Source: Prostheceraeus crozeri
Lineage: Eukaryota > Platyhelminthes > Polycladida > Euryleptidae
Direction: 5' to 3'
Assembly: GCA_907163375.1 (NCBI GenBank)
Contig: CAJQUW010001831.1
Location: forward strand, 36,318 to 100,317
Length of the DNA: 64,000 nt
Below are positions 1 through 12,938 of this stretch, one piece after another (the stretch's first letter is position 1; the number at the start of each line of letters is the position of its first letter). Below the pieces are notes generated by a model. That model ran no database searches and had not been told where the DNA came from. It saw only the letters and a list, made by a program, of their open reading frames with translations. The position numbers and the translations under genes were made by a program.

Positions 1-1660
1 TTTCTTAAATAACCATCACTGATAAAATCGAGTGACACGTTCATGTTGTCTGTTTTGGTAAACGGTATTTTATTATTTTTATCTTTATTAAAATCAGCAT
101 GCTTAGGATTAAACTGACATCTGCTGTTGCTTATTCTGTTTATCATGATGTTCATAGAGCTGCGATCATTAATATATTTCATACACTTTTTCAGAAAATT
201 ATTCTTTGCTTTTTTTGGAGGCCAACTGTCTCTATGTAGAGTTCTACCCAAATGACATGTCTTACTGAACCATTTGTATTTAAATCTTCCATCTACTGAT
301 ACACTTAGGTATAAGAAATATGTGTAATGATCACTCGGGATTTCAATGGTAAACTGAATATTTTTGACTTCCAATATGTTAGAGAATATTTTTTCATCGT
401 TGTAGAGCGGTCCCATGATGATATCATCAATATGCCGTATACGTCTGTAGCAAACAGGGTTTATATCAAATTTCTGGTTAAGAATTTCTAGGGCTCGTTT
501 ATCTATGGAATTCATGTATATAAACGCGAAAGGTGGTGAAAATGTGCACCCTTAGGGCACCCTTTTATGTGGTGATAAGTCTTTTGATTATAATTTATCT
601 CGTAATTGTACGAAATCAACTTAACAAGATCTGCAAGATCTTGAACCGAGATGCCGAAGTTATCAATTTTAGTCAAAATTTAGCAGCAAATGATTTTTGT
701 GATTTCTGTGGCTTCTGCAATCGGTATACTGGGGTAGAGATTTTGAACATGCAGTGAAGTAAGAATTTGCCGTTTTACGTAGCTATTTATTTTGAGATTG
801 CTTATCAGTGAATGAGTATTGTCTAGGTGAGAATGCACAAATTTTGCTAATTGATTGCGTATGGCACTCGCTAGCCAGTCGGTGTATTTTTTGCTGTTGC
901 TATTGGACGAAGCGGGAAAAAGTCATTCACTTTATTCTTGTGGTCTTTAACGCTTACATGAAATTGAGCCGGTCTATTACCCGTTATAAGTAGTCTTTGA
1001 TGATCAATCCTCGGGATTTCTCTACTTTTCGAGCGAACTATTTGATTTGCCTGATTTTCAATAGCTGTGGCTTTAGATTTTGTACGTAAGGAATACGTAG
1101 TTGTGCCATTGAGAGCATTTTCAGTTCTTGTAATTAAATCATCTTTATCGGTAACTATTATGTTTTTAGACTTGTCTGACGGAATCAAAGTCATATTATT
1201 TTCAATAAGAAATGTATTCGTTTTGATTTTTTATTTATTCACCGATTTATAGTAATTGTTTCTTTTTACATGTTGAATTTCATCATGTAAAATTTGTCTG
1301 GCCTCGTGTTCAAATAATTTCAGGTTATTTTCTAAGTTCTCATTCAAACGTGGTGGGAGACAAGCAGTTTTCTTATCAAAAGGAATTTTGAGTTTATCAT
1401 CTAAAGGATTGTCATTGTTAGAGTGATGGAACCATGTTGGTTTATAAGCTAGGCTGTCAATAGCAATTTCATTACTGAAAATAAAATTTTGATTGAAGTA
1501 TGGGAGCAGCCGAAAGTTATGACCATTACTCAAAAAATTAGAGATATCTCTAGGAATGCAAATTTTCGTCTCATTAATTAAGCGATTGCTGACTATTTCA
1601 TTGTTAGTATTAGGATTCAACGAGTTGCCATTACTAAACCAAAAGTCATCTACATACGAG
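1..1660 (-). mobile_element. Penelope-like element A, degraded reverse transcriptase, open at left edge
   Basis: Read on the minus strand this is the body of a Penelope-like retroelement. The N-terminal region (about 1660-1231) is followed by a segment (1194-871) with the PLE-type run 'IVTDKDDLI' and 'FHVSVKDHKNKV..PLRPIA'. RT motif A lies at about 752-731 and reads 'HVQNLYPSIP', so the catalytic Asp is replaced by His. The next RT box reads 'GCTFSPPFAFIYMN' and is preceded by an in-frame stop at 554-552. The catalytic box follows as 'RHIDDIIMG' (about 440-411). The thumb-like segment includes 'GRTLHRDSWPPKK' (about 255-210). Several frameshifts separate these pieces, so the copy is dead. The GIY-YIG endonuclease expected downstream would lie left of base 1. 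Family assignment rests on motif order and resemblance to the better preserved copy at 17.4-18.2 kb. Confidence 0.85.
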
Positions 1661-4600
1661 CATATGTATAGAAGAACTCACACTTGTACGGCAGATTGTT
1701 ATACACACTTCTTGCATTAGGATGCGGTCTTCATGTCAACCATCTACACTTATTGGAGTGTCTTTCGTGAATTTCCAATCGCTGTTCTTGAAGTACACCC
1801 ACGATTTTTCCTAGAATCGTATTCTTCTGGACTGAATCATAGACTTTTCATAGAGAAGTTGAGGTTAATGGTCTTTCGGTTCCCTTGTTGTCATCAGTCA
1901 CTATGGCTTCCGCCCCCGCCATTTTGCCATCGAAGTGATAGAAACCCCTTTTGTCCTTGATGGGCGTATTATATTATATATATAGTGGCCCTTCTGTTAT
2001 ATGGGTGCCCAATGGTCACTGAATCTACATAAAATTTTTAAATATCGCTTTTACCTGTTATTTTAGCAACTGTTACGGCAATAGATCGCTTTTACTGACT
2101 TGGTTGATCAGTAGGATTGTCTATGAATTAGTCAATAAAATTAGAATCTTTTGAAATAATTAGATGGCTATATTTTGATTGGCATCCTACAGGCAGATTA
2201 TGCAGACAACAATGCTTGGAATGGTGATATTCCACGATTTCAAGTCATTTTCTCATTTATCGAAACCATTTCTTACAAATTCAATAGTTGGATACATACA
2301 TGTAACGGTTAAGAGTTGGTGATGCAGTCATGTTTTTCGATTGTAGCAAATGGCTTTTGCTTCAAATGTCATTTCGTATGAGCAGGGTTTTTTAAGGTTT
2401 TTGTTGCGGGCCATCTGATCATTCCCCCCCAGTCTTGAAGTTAATTACATGTGCTATTTAGACAAGAGACAGTACATCGAATCAACTACTACCGTTCAAA
2501 ATCCATGGTACAAGTCGAAAATTCCACGTTGCAGAATGACCCGTGGAACACCTTAAAAAACACTGTGCATGAGGTATTATCTGCAAATATGTTTTGCTAT
2601 GTACGTTGTGGCACAAACTGCTCGAAATTTACAGTGGTTGTGACGTTTTTAGCCATAGTGGACCATTCTGATAAGGACAAAATTACAGGGATTCGCGGAT
2701 TTAACTAAGATACCGCCCAAAGAAAGTAGGAGAATTTACAGCGTATTCTCCTACTGTATGATTTATTTGGTAGAATGGAAGCACAAGATATGACAGAAAA
2801 GAGCATCGAAATCTTCTTTCGCCTTTTATGCTTCCAATTTCATGTGGTTATTATGACACGAATGTCAGTGTCTCTCTCGAATGTCTTCTCTTTGCTGATT
2901 GTCAGGTTTCAGGACGCTCGGACGATGAGTGCGCTTTTATGGCTGATTTTGGTCAGTTCAAACAGTTGATTTGGGAAGCTTTTTTCTTTAATTAGTGCTG
3001 TTGATATGTAAATCCCTTATTTTCTTTATATTGTTGAAGAGATTAATTTTCAAGAAATGAGCTTGTGCATGGAATCCGTCTGATTGCTTTTGGCATTGAG
3101 TTTCAAGAAGATACTTTGTCAACAAGTTTCAGATAATCGGAAATCCATTCAAATTGCCTATTGTGGAAGCATTTTCTCGGCCATTTTCGAAAAACCGTCG
3201 ACAGATGAAATCATTAAATCCAATTCATGAAATTTCACTTCAATTTTCTTCATTTGCTGCTTTTTCAACTCCATCTCATCCGACAGATGAATCGTGGGCA
3301 TGAGAAAATGATGAAAATGTAATCTGATCCCTCCTACAAGGGAAATCAGAATTATTAGCTAGTGTTGTAAATTAATCATCGAAATTCAGTGTTTCTTTAC
3401 CTTGTTCTCATCGCTGTATCATTGGTCGTGGTTTTACCTTTCATGAATCGCTTGAATTCATGTAGTCTGAGTTATTTCATCATGTGTCGATGTATGGTTA
3501 TTACTTATGTTAATTCTAGTTTCTAGGTTTCTTGGATTTCCACCAACGTCTTAAAAAATAGAATACTTGTATCTTGTTTGAAGTCCTGAAATTTGAATCC
3601 TTCCTTAAAATTGGTCGCTTAGAATTAATTGTTTTTATCTTTAATTAGATCAAGATACATCGCATATTTACGCTTGTGTTTGTAAAAATCATGCAAGTAG
3701 TTCACACCTCGTGTTCTGATAATTTTTTGAAAATATAGCATTTTGCGATGTTCAAGAGTCGCTCACTTGCAAGATGAATGGATTTGTCGCTTAAGAATTG
3801 ACATTTTACAGATGTTAGATCTAGTAAAATTCACTGATGTTGGTTACGGATGTAGATCTTATGGAACGACCCGAACTGGGCGTAGTTTGACATGTACAGG
3901 TCGACCAATTGATTCACAATCAGTGAGGGCATCGAAGTCAATATGAGTGAAATCGACGTGTTCAGCTGAGAGTCTGGGTTCTCTTCCACATCATGAAAAA
4001 TGATATTGCGCCTTCTCAAAGACCTTTCATGCCTCTCAATGATCTTAAATGTTCTTTAATGTCATTTATCAGTTGTGAGACAGTATCTCTTGACAGAGTG
4101 TCCTGTCTCAAAGAAGCCTCATTAATTTAACTTCCTTTAATGCAGACTTTCTAATATACTTGGACTCGATTTGTCAGAGACACAATATCATCTTTTAGAC
4201 TTTTAGTCCTTGACAGTCTTAAAGCAGAGGTATCATGTGATGTCATATCTCTATGATAATACACGCGTCACACCAGTTCGTAGTACATGGACCGAAACGA
4301 TGACGTAGAATATGCTGACACATTATATTCTGGACGAAGTCAAGAAGCGATGAATAAACTGAGTCAAATTCACAGGGAACTTAGTTTCAGAAAAAACACA
4401 AATTAACCCGAAAGCAGATCAGAAACAATGCCAGCCGACAGTACAGCTCAATAGGACACATCAAAACCAACCAGATCATCCAAAAATCGAGGGAAAACCG
4501 AGCAGGAAACACAGAGAACTACAGATCACCTCAGAACGTGCCACGAGCGTACGACCACCTGACAGCGGCACATGTCAACAGTCAAACTTTGAGTTGAACA

Positions 4601-6163
4601 TCAACCGGGTGAACTGAATAAGTTTCTCTTTTCAGCCTGTTCCTCATCCAGCAACTGTGACTGTCATCTTTGAAAGAAATTCTTATGAACGACGACTTCA
4701 TCTTAGGACCAGAAAAGAAGACACTTTAATACTGCGCAGTATAAATGATATAAATAAACATTTGGTAAGCTTGTGATGTACATCATTGTGATATGGCACA
4801 AAATATGTGCACTCACAACGGTCGCCGTTACAAATTTTTATGTAATCGCGTATCTGAGATATCTCAAGAAAACAGGCTCGGAAACTGTGCAGAAAGTGGA
4901 CGACAGTGCTCTATCATACTCCTGATGCATGAAATTTATACTCATTGTTATGCTCTTTGTCAATATTGGACCGATTCTGAAATTCCGGTGGTAGAAATGG
5001 AACGAATATCGGGATGCTGGTGTGGATATCCCTTCAGTATCACTGCTGACCGTGAAGAACTGGTCAGATTTTGCTGCCCAGATGCCGTCCCGGTCACTTC
5101 GGCCATTCGACCAAAAGTTACAAAGGTCAGATCACGTAATGTCACTGTGCCAATCAAGTCAGGAGCGTCAAAATCGATTTTTCGAATCAAATGAAACTTT
5201 GTCGAATCAATTGAACGACAAGTTTCCTGGTGGAGTTGACTCTTCATCGTTTCTCTTCTGAACACGAATAGTTTCACTTGTGTGAAGAATGCATAGAAAC
5301 ATGTAATGAGAATGCGGCGCCTCACAACTTGAAATGAGGTCATTTCTCAATCTTTTAATGTTATATAGAAAATTCGCAAGATGTTTTTTAGGCAGATCTA
5401 TATAAAGTCATTTCGGCGCATCAATGTTTCAAATCTTTGAATTTACGTTCTGATCCTGCCTACCTTAATCACTCTGGCTTCCTACTTGGATCAAACGAAA
5501 CAGTTTTGCAAAGAAGTTCCATTCCACCGAAATCGCTTTATCAAGGCACCTTCACCGTAGGCGGCGCGACTAGTTTTCTTCTTCAAAAAGATGTCGAAGA
5601 ATTTGTGTAGACGGTTACAGAGACCTAAATATAGAAATGACTTCCGTATCCGGTATTCGATTAAGGAATAAAGAGAAAAATCAACGGCTCTCGGCATCTT
5701 TCATTCCTTGTGATCATTTTTTTAACTTAGCCGCGGCTTCCTTACAGAGAGAAGTCATCACCGCCACGAAGCGTCTGGGTAAGATTGCCAACTCCCCCTC
5801 ACCCGTAGGTGTTTGGTTGTTCCCCGTCGGATTGTCACTCAAAAGTAAATAGATATCGAGGCGTCAGCGTGGGTGGCATGAGTCTTGCAAAGTTGGAGAT
5901 GCAAGGTTTATACCGAAAACAATGCATCATACAACAGCTTCATCAGTTGAAGAAGAGTTGGAGCGAAATTTTGCTGTCAAATGCGATGAGAAAATGTGAA
6001 TGGTACAGGATCTAGCCAATGTCCGCTTCCCGGCGATCTCGGAGATTCTGAAACATGCCAGAAGTATCATGTAATGTGCGTGAGAACAGTCATGCTTGGT
6101 CCTGAAACTAGTGATTCGCTGGCCTTGGTGATTCTCACGCCACCCAAGCATTTGAATGACTGA
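1661..6163. other. Intergenic or intronic DNA, no supportable gene
   Basis: AT-rich sequence with only short unrelated open frames. A frame on the plus strand at 4793-5194 (133 codons) overlaps equally long frames on both strands and resembles nothing I recognise, so I do not call it. A stretch around 4300-4760 ending in an AATAAA-like ATAAATAAAC could be an old repeat, but no coding motif supports this. Confidence 0.5.
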
Positions 6164-6178
6164 CTTTGATGCTGATAT
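6164..6178. repeat. Left target-site duplication of the LINE copy
   Basis: CTTTGATGCTGATAT occurs here and again, identical over 15 bases, at 6700-6714. The two copies exactly bracket a LINE fragment. This is the length and placement expected for a target-site duplication made by target-primed reverse transcription. Confidence 0.85.
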
Positions 6179-6699
6179 GCATACTTACCTACATCTCCTT
6201 GGTCTTCCGACGGCTCGAGGCCCTGGGACTTCCATGCTTTCCACTCTGCCCAAGCAGTTTCCCTCGGCTCTCTTTACATGACCGAACCATCTCAGACGCG
6301 CTCTTCTAACCCGATCTCAGCATTCTCCGACAAATGCTCGCAATACTTCAAACAACTTCTGTGTCAAGGACCATGTTTCTCAGCCATAAACAAGGACAGA
6401 TCGCATGCAAGACTCATACACATGAGCTCTGGATCTTAGGGGGACACTCTTGTTGTTCAGAAGGCTGGCTAACTCTCTCCATTTGGACCAAGCATTAGCT
6501 ACCCGAGCTCTCACTGCCCTTTCCACTCCACCTTGGCTGTCCAGCATATCTCCGAGATAGCAAAAGTGGCTAACCTCTTGTATGCTAGGACTGCCACCAA
6601 TTCTTACAGTCGTCCGTCGGAATATTGATGGTATTTGCGCTTCGACACTTAAGGCATTGGAAATGTGTCACTCCCACCAGAGAGCGCAGATGGGAACAT
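6179..6699 (-). mobile_element. Short 5'-truncated LINE copy (RT C-terminal region), with TSD
   Basis: The minus strand encodes the C-terminal part of a non-LTR reverse transcriptase. It starts 'RIGGSPSIQEVSHFCYLGDM', then 'NAWSKWRELASLLNNKSVPL', 'YESCMRSVLVYG*ETWSLT', 'RARLRWFGHVKRAEGN' and ends in a 'GRPRR' tail. The star is a TGA inside the otherwise conserved YGxETW motif. The stretch between ETWSLT and RLRWFGHV is shorter than in related elements, so an internal deletion is likely. The copy is only 521 bp and is flanked by perfect 15-bp direct repeats (6164-6178, 6700-6714), so it inserted at this size and has since decayed little at its borders. The clade is probably RTE/CR1-like but cannot be fixed from this fragment. 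Confidence 0.88.
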
Positions 6700-6714
6700 C
6701 TTTGATGCTGATAT
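6700..6714. repeat. Right target-site duplication of the LINE copy
   Basis: Second copy of CTTTGATGCTGATAT, identical to 6164-6178. Confidence 0.85.
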
Positions 6715-8526
6715 ACAGGTTAAAATACATGCTCCCCCTTAAGTAAAGCGAAAGTTGAAAATAATATATACAATAACTTTATGTCTCGGACGTTTCGGAT
6801 CCACGTGCGGTTGCCGAGACTGAATAGAATAGGACTGACGTTCCTCTGCGTGTCGTAAGAGTCGACTGAAAGGGTCTTTGACCACTGCAGCTCTGGTTTT
6901 GGCAGTTTGATGTCCTGTTCTTGCTGCTTTTTGTCAGTGGCATATCTGACTATGCCTTGTCCATCGTCCTCTCAGCGATGGCCGCCGCCCATCTTCACAG
7001 GTAAGGTGTGGGGTGGGACCATTGGTGTTGCTGCCTCCCCCGGTCAATGCTATTCAACCTGTGTGAATAGTTTTGGCTTCGGTATGATAGCACCCCGGTG
7101 GTATCGGAATTGTCATCTCTTCCCGGCAACTCCTCACCAGCAATAGGCATTCAGTTACTTACTAGGAGTGTCGCTTCGTATTGTCTCGATACGAAGCCTC
7201 CTATCCACTGGACGGAGCGAGGAAAACAACAACAACAACCCTTTATCAACGAGAAGCGCGAAATTCCAGTGTGTAACCGTGAAAACTTCCATTAACTACA
7301 TGTATGACTGAGTTTGACCCTAGCTGGCAAGATTGCACTATTTGCCATGATTGTACCAGGAGCAAGATGCACAGCGGAACCGACAATTTTATTTCCTTGT
7401 CGGTTTTTTTACTTCACCATTAATTTACTTGTTAATTCTTTCAGTATTACTTATTTATTTATTTTTTAATTTTATTTATTTGTCTATTTATTTATTTATT
7501 TTATTTGCTGGGTTTTTATCATTTATATTTAGTTGAAATACTACTTACTTCATTACTTCTGTGTGTATCATATCATTGTAGATATATATCCTTTTTGGTT
7601 CTTTCTTGACTTACAGATGCACTTATTTACATTATTTTTGTGCATTTATTTGTAATGACATAAATTCTCTTATTTGCTGTATAGTCTCATGTTCTGACTT
7701 GTATCTGTTTGGATCGCGACAATTGCTCTATTGGCCGCTGATTTGCATGTATCTATTATCTATTGTCTTCATTATCCGTGTAAATGTTCTGTGTGATTTC
7801 AACGTAGTGTGACCGATATTTATGTGTTGTCTGCTGCACAAAGTATTATATTGATCATTCTTGCAGTATGTCACATCGAGAGCAAGCGAGGCCCTGGCAA
7901 TAAAAATGATAACGACAAAATACTTACTTCTGTCTCTATATAAATTTGCGCCTACGAAACGTTTAATTTTATTTCCATCAATTTTTTGGCAACAGACACC
8001 TACAATTTCCTATGATAGTGAAAAAAAGAACATTTTCAACAGTGTATCATTGCTTTTCAATTCAGAATATGATCCAACACTTAAGACACACACTATAAAA
8101 ATGACTCGTTCTGGAAAGCCCACAACGATTTATGAAATCAGTAAAATTCTGTACAGTCACGTTCGTGAAATCAAACTCGAGATTTTCAGGCTTGGACGAA
8201 TCTCCAGTTTCTCTCAAATTCAACTCACAACTTTGACAAAATTTACTTCTATTTTTTGCTAGACAACCACAAAATACGAAATGTTTGCATCACTCTCATC
8301 AATCGAAACGTCAGATTATACTGAGAGTTTTGTTATCAATGACTTTAAAATTCTCTGTCACTTTCGGGAACAGAAGAGTCAAACGCCACTCTCGCACATC
8401 ATCGGCATTCTCTATGATACTTTTCAACATGCACTGTGGCAGACTATACGATCATCCTAGGAATCCCCAGCTATCAAATGTTTTGATAATGCCGTAAGAT
8501 TGATAGCTAACGAAAGAAGATGAAGT
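6715..8526. other. No gene; possible repeat block and T-rich low-complexity DNA
   Basis: 6780-7240 is more GC-rich than its surroundings and ends in (CAA)n at 7224-7240. It looks like part of a dispersed element, but there is no recognisable protein motif. 7380-7560 is a TTTA/TTTAT-rich low-complexity run. A plus-strand frame at 7861-8262 (133 codons) is unrecognised and not supported by splice or motif evidence. Confidence 0.4.
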
Positions 8527-11500
8527 AATTCACCATTGCAGCTGTGAAAAAACATGCATTGCAGCAGTGAAGAAACATGCATTGCAGCAGTGAAGAAACA
8601 TGCATTGCAGCAGTGAAAAAACATGCATTGCAGCAGTGAAAAAACATGCATTGCAGCAGTGAAAAAACATGCATTGCAGCAGTGAAGAAACATGCATTGC
8701 GGCAGTGAAGAAACATGCATTGCAGCAGTGAAAAAACATGCATTGCAGCAGTGAAAAAACATGCATTGCAGCAGTGAAAAAACATGCATTGCAGCAGTGA
8801 AAAAACATGCATTGCAGCAGTGAAAAAACATGCATTGCAGCAGTGAAGAAACATGCATTGCAGCAGTGAAGAAACATGCATTGCAGCAGTGAAAAAACAT
8901 GCATTGCAGCAGTGAAAAAACATGCATTGCAGCAGTGAAAAAACATGCATTGCAGCAGTGAAGAAACATGCATTGCAGCAGTGAAAAAACATGCATTGCA
9001 GCAGTGAAAAAACATGCATTGCAGCAGTGAAAAAACATGCATTGCAGCAGTGAAGAAACATGCATTGCAGCAGTGAAGAAACATGCATTGCAGCAGTGAA
9101 AAAACATGCATTGCAGCAGTGAAAAAACATGCATTGCAGCAGTAAAGAAACATGCATTGCAGCAGTGAAAAAAACATGCATTGCAGCAGTGAAAAAACAT
9201 GCATTACAGCAGTGAAGAAACATGCATTGCAGCAGTGAAGAAACATGCATTGCAGCAGTGAAGAAACATGCATTGCAGCAGTGAAAAAACATGCATTGCA
9301 GCAGTGAAGAAACATGCATTGCAGCAGTGAAGAAACATGCATTGCAGCAGTGAAGAAACATGCATTGCAGCAGTGAAGAAACATGCATTGCAGCAGTGAA
9401 GAAACATGCATTGCAGCAGTGAAAAGACATGCATTGCAGCAGTGAAGAAACATGCATTGCAGCAGTGAAAAAACATGCATTGCAGCAGTGAAGAAACATG
9501 CATTGCAGCAGTGAAAAAAACATGCATTGCAGCAGTGAAAAAACATGCATTGCAGCAGTGAAAAAACATCAGTGAAAAAACATGCATTGCAGCAGTGAAA
9601 AAACATGCATTGCAGCAGTGAAAAAACATGCATTGCAGCAGTGAAAAAACATGCATTGCAGCAGTGAAGAAACATGCATTGCAGCAGTGAAAAAACATGC
9701 ATTGCAGCAGTGAAGAAACATGCATTGCAGCAGTGAAAAAACATGCATTGCAGCAGTGAAAAAACATGCATTGCAGCAGTGAAAAAACATGCATTGCAGC
9801 AGTGAAAAAACATGCATTGCAGCAGTGAAAAAACAAGCATTGCAGCAGTGAAAAAAACATCAGTGAAAAAACATGCATTGCTGCAGTGAAAAAACATGCA
9901 TTGCAGCAGTGAAAAAAACATGCATTGCAGCAGTGAAAAAACATGCATTGCAGCAGTGAAAAAACATCAGTGAAAAAACATGCATTGCTGCAGTGAAGAA
10001 ACATGCATTGCTGCAGTGAAAAAACATGCATTGCAGCAGTGAACAAACATGCATTGGAGCAGTGAACAAACATGCATTACAGCAGTGAAAAAACATGCAT
10101 TGCAGCAGTGAAAAAACATGCATTGCTGCAGTGAAAAAACATGCATTGCTGCAGTGAAAAAACATGCATTGCAGCAGTGAAAAAACATGCATTGCAGCAG
10201 TGAAGAAACATGCATTGCTGCAGTGAAAAAACATGCATTGCAGCAGTGAAGAAACATGCATTGCAGCAGTGAAGAAACATGCATTGCAGCAGTGAAGAAA
10301 CATGCATTGCAGCAGTGAAAAAACATGCATTGCAGCAGTGAAAAAACATGCATTGCAGCAGTGAAAAAACATGCATTGCAGCAGTAAAGAAACATGCATT
10401 GCAGCAGTGAAAAAAACATGCATTACAGCAGTGAAGAAACATGCATTGCAGCAGTGAAGAAACATGCATTGCAGCAGTGAAGAAACATGCATTGCAGCAG
10501 TGAAAAACATGCATTGCAGCAGTGAAGAAACATGCATTGCAGCAGTGAAGAAACATGCATTGCAGCAGTGAAGAAACATGCATTGCAGCAGTGAAGAAAC
10601 ATGCATTGCAGCAGTGAAGAAACATGCATTGCAGCAGTGAAGAAACATGCATTGCAGCAGTGAAAAAACATGCATTGCAGCAGTGAAAAAACATGCATTT
10701 CAGCAGTAAAGAAACATGCATTGCAGCAGTGAAAAAACATGCATTGCAGCAGTGAAGAAACATGCATTACAGCAGTGAAGAAACATGCATTGCAGCAGTG
10801 AAAAAACATGCATTGCAGCAGTGAAAAAACATGCATTGCAGCAGTGAAAAAACATGCATTGCAGCAGTGAAAAAACATGCATTGCAGCAGTGAAAAAACA
10901 TGCATTGCAGCAGTGAAAAAACATGCATTGCAGCAGTGAAAAGACATGCATTGCAGCAGTGAAGAAACATGCATTGCAGCAGTGAAAAAACATGCATTGC
11001 AGCAGTGAAGAAACATGCATTGCAGCAGTGGAAAAACATGCATTGCAGCAGTGAAAAAACATGCATTGCAGCAGTGAAAAAACATGCATTGCAGCAGTGA
11101 AAAAACATGCATTGCAGCAGTGAAAAAACAAGCATTGCAGCAGTGAAAAAAACATCAGTGAAAAAACATGCATTGCTGCAGTGAAAAAACATGCATTGCA
11201 GCAGTGAAAAAAACATGCATTGCAGCAGTGAAAAAACATGCATTGCAGCAGTGAAAAAACATCAGTGAAAAAACATGCATTGCTGCAGTGAAGAAACATG
11301 CATTGCAGCAGTGAAGAAACATGCATTGCAGCAGTGAAGAAACATGCATTGCAGCAGTGAACAAACATGCATTGCAGCAGTGAACAAACATGCATTACAG
11401 CAGTGAAAAAACATGCATTGCAGCAGTGAAAAAACATGCATTGCTGCAGTGAAAAAACATGCATTGCAGCAGTGAAAAAACATGCATTGCAGCAGTGAAA

Positions 11501-12938
11501 AAACATGCATTGCAGCAGTGAAAAAACATGCATTGCAGCAGTGAAGAAACATGCATTGCAGCAGTGAAGAAACATGCATTGCAGCAGTGAAGAAACATGC
11601 ATTGCAGCAGTGAAAAGACATGCATTGCAGCAGTGAAGAAACATGCATTGCAGCAGTGAAAAAACATACATTGCAGCAGTGAAAAAACATGCATTTCAGC
11701 AGTAAAGAAACATGCATTGCAGCAGTGAAAAAACATGCATTGCAGCAGTGAAGAAACATGCATTACAGCAGTGAAGAAACATGCATTGCAGCAGTGAAAA
11801 AACATGCATTGCAGCAGTGAAAAAACATGCATTGCAGCAGTGAAAAAAACATCAGTGAAAAAACATGCATTGCAGCAGTGAAGAAACATGCATTGCAGCA
11901 GTGGAAAAACATGCATTGCAGCAGTGAAAAAACATGCATTGCAGCAGTGAAAAAACATGCATTGCAGCAGTGAAAAAACATGCATTGCAGCAGTGAAAAA
12001 ACAAGCATTGCAGCAGTGAAAAAAACATCAGTGAAAAAACATGCATTGCTGCAGTGAAAAAACATGCATTGCAACAGTGAAAAAACATGCATTGCAGCAG
12101 TGAAAAAACATGCATTGCAGCAGTGAAAAAACATCAGTGAAAAAACATCAGTGAAAAAACATGCATTGCTGCAGTGAAGAAACATGCATTGCAGCAGTGA
12201 AGAAACATGCATTGCAGCAGTGAAGAAACATGCATTGCAGCAGTGAACAAGCATGCATTGCAGCAGTGAACAAACATGCATTACAGCAGTGAAAAAACAT
12301 GCATTGCAGCAGTGAAAAAACATGCATTGCTGCAGTGAAAAAACATGCATTGCAGCAGTGAAAAAACATGCATTGCAGCAGTGAAAAAACATGCATTGCA
12401 GCAGTGAAAAAACATGCATTGCAGCAGTGAAGAAACATGCATTGCAGCAGTGAAGAAACATGCATTGCAGCAGTGAAGAAACATGCATTGCAGCAGTGAA
12501 AAAACATGCATTGCAGCAGTGAAAAAACATGCATTGCAGCAGTGAAAAAACATGCATTGCGGCAGTGAAAAAACATGCATTGCAGCAGTGAAGAAACATG
12601 CATTGCAGCAGTGAAAAAACATGTATTGCAGCAGTTTGCAGCAGTGAAAAAAACATCAGTGAAAAAACATGCATTGCTGCAGTGAAAAAACATGCATTGC
12701 AGCAGTGAAAAAAACATGCATTGCAGCAGTGAAAAAACATGCATTGCAGCAGTGAAAAAACATCAGTGAAAAAACATGCATTGCAGCAGTGAAAAAACAT
12801 GCATTGCAGCAGTGAAAAACATGCATTGCAGCAGTGAAAAAACATGCATTGCAGCAGTGAAGAAACATGCATTGCAGCAGTGAAAAAACATGCATTGCAG
12901 CAGTGAAAGAACATGCATTGCAGCAGTGAAAAAACATG
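8527..12938. repeat. Giant 23-bp minisatellite array (about 190 copies) with higher-order repeats
   Basis: A near-perfect head-to-tail array of a 23-bp unit: a run of A with a final C (AAAAAAC or AAGAAAC), then ATGCATTGCAGCAGTG. Common variants are an A/G change in the A-run, GCAACA or GCTGCA for GCAGCA, and short indel units such as AAACATCAGTG. A composite block (ACAAGCAT variant, then two AAACATCAGTG units around a GCTGCAG unit) recurs starting at 9833, 11128 and 12001, with a rearranged version near 12640. This shows segmental amplification of multi-unit blocks. Because 23 is not a multiple of 3 and the unit has no stop codon on the minus strand, all three minus frames are open for hundreds of codons. 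Each cycles through the same 23-residue peptide made of MHVFSLLQ, CMFFHCCN and ACFFTAA. I regard these frames as a by-product of the repeat, not genes. Confidence 0.98.

Noticed and set aside
4793-5343. Overlapping 127-133-codon frames on both strands as a gene
   Set aside because: No recognised motif, and similar-length frames on opposite strands suggest chance.
7861-8262. 133-codon frame as an upstream Ku70 exon
   Set aside because: Compared with the Ku70 N-terminal motifs it shows no similarity, and splice sites are lacking.
8527-12938. CRISPR-like array
   Set aside because: There are no unique spacers between repeats; it is a continuous head-to-tail minisatellite in a eukaryotic genome.
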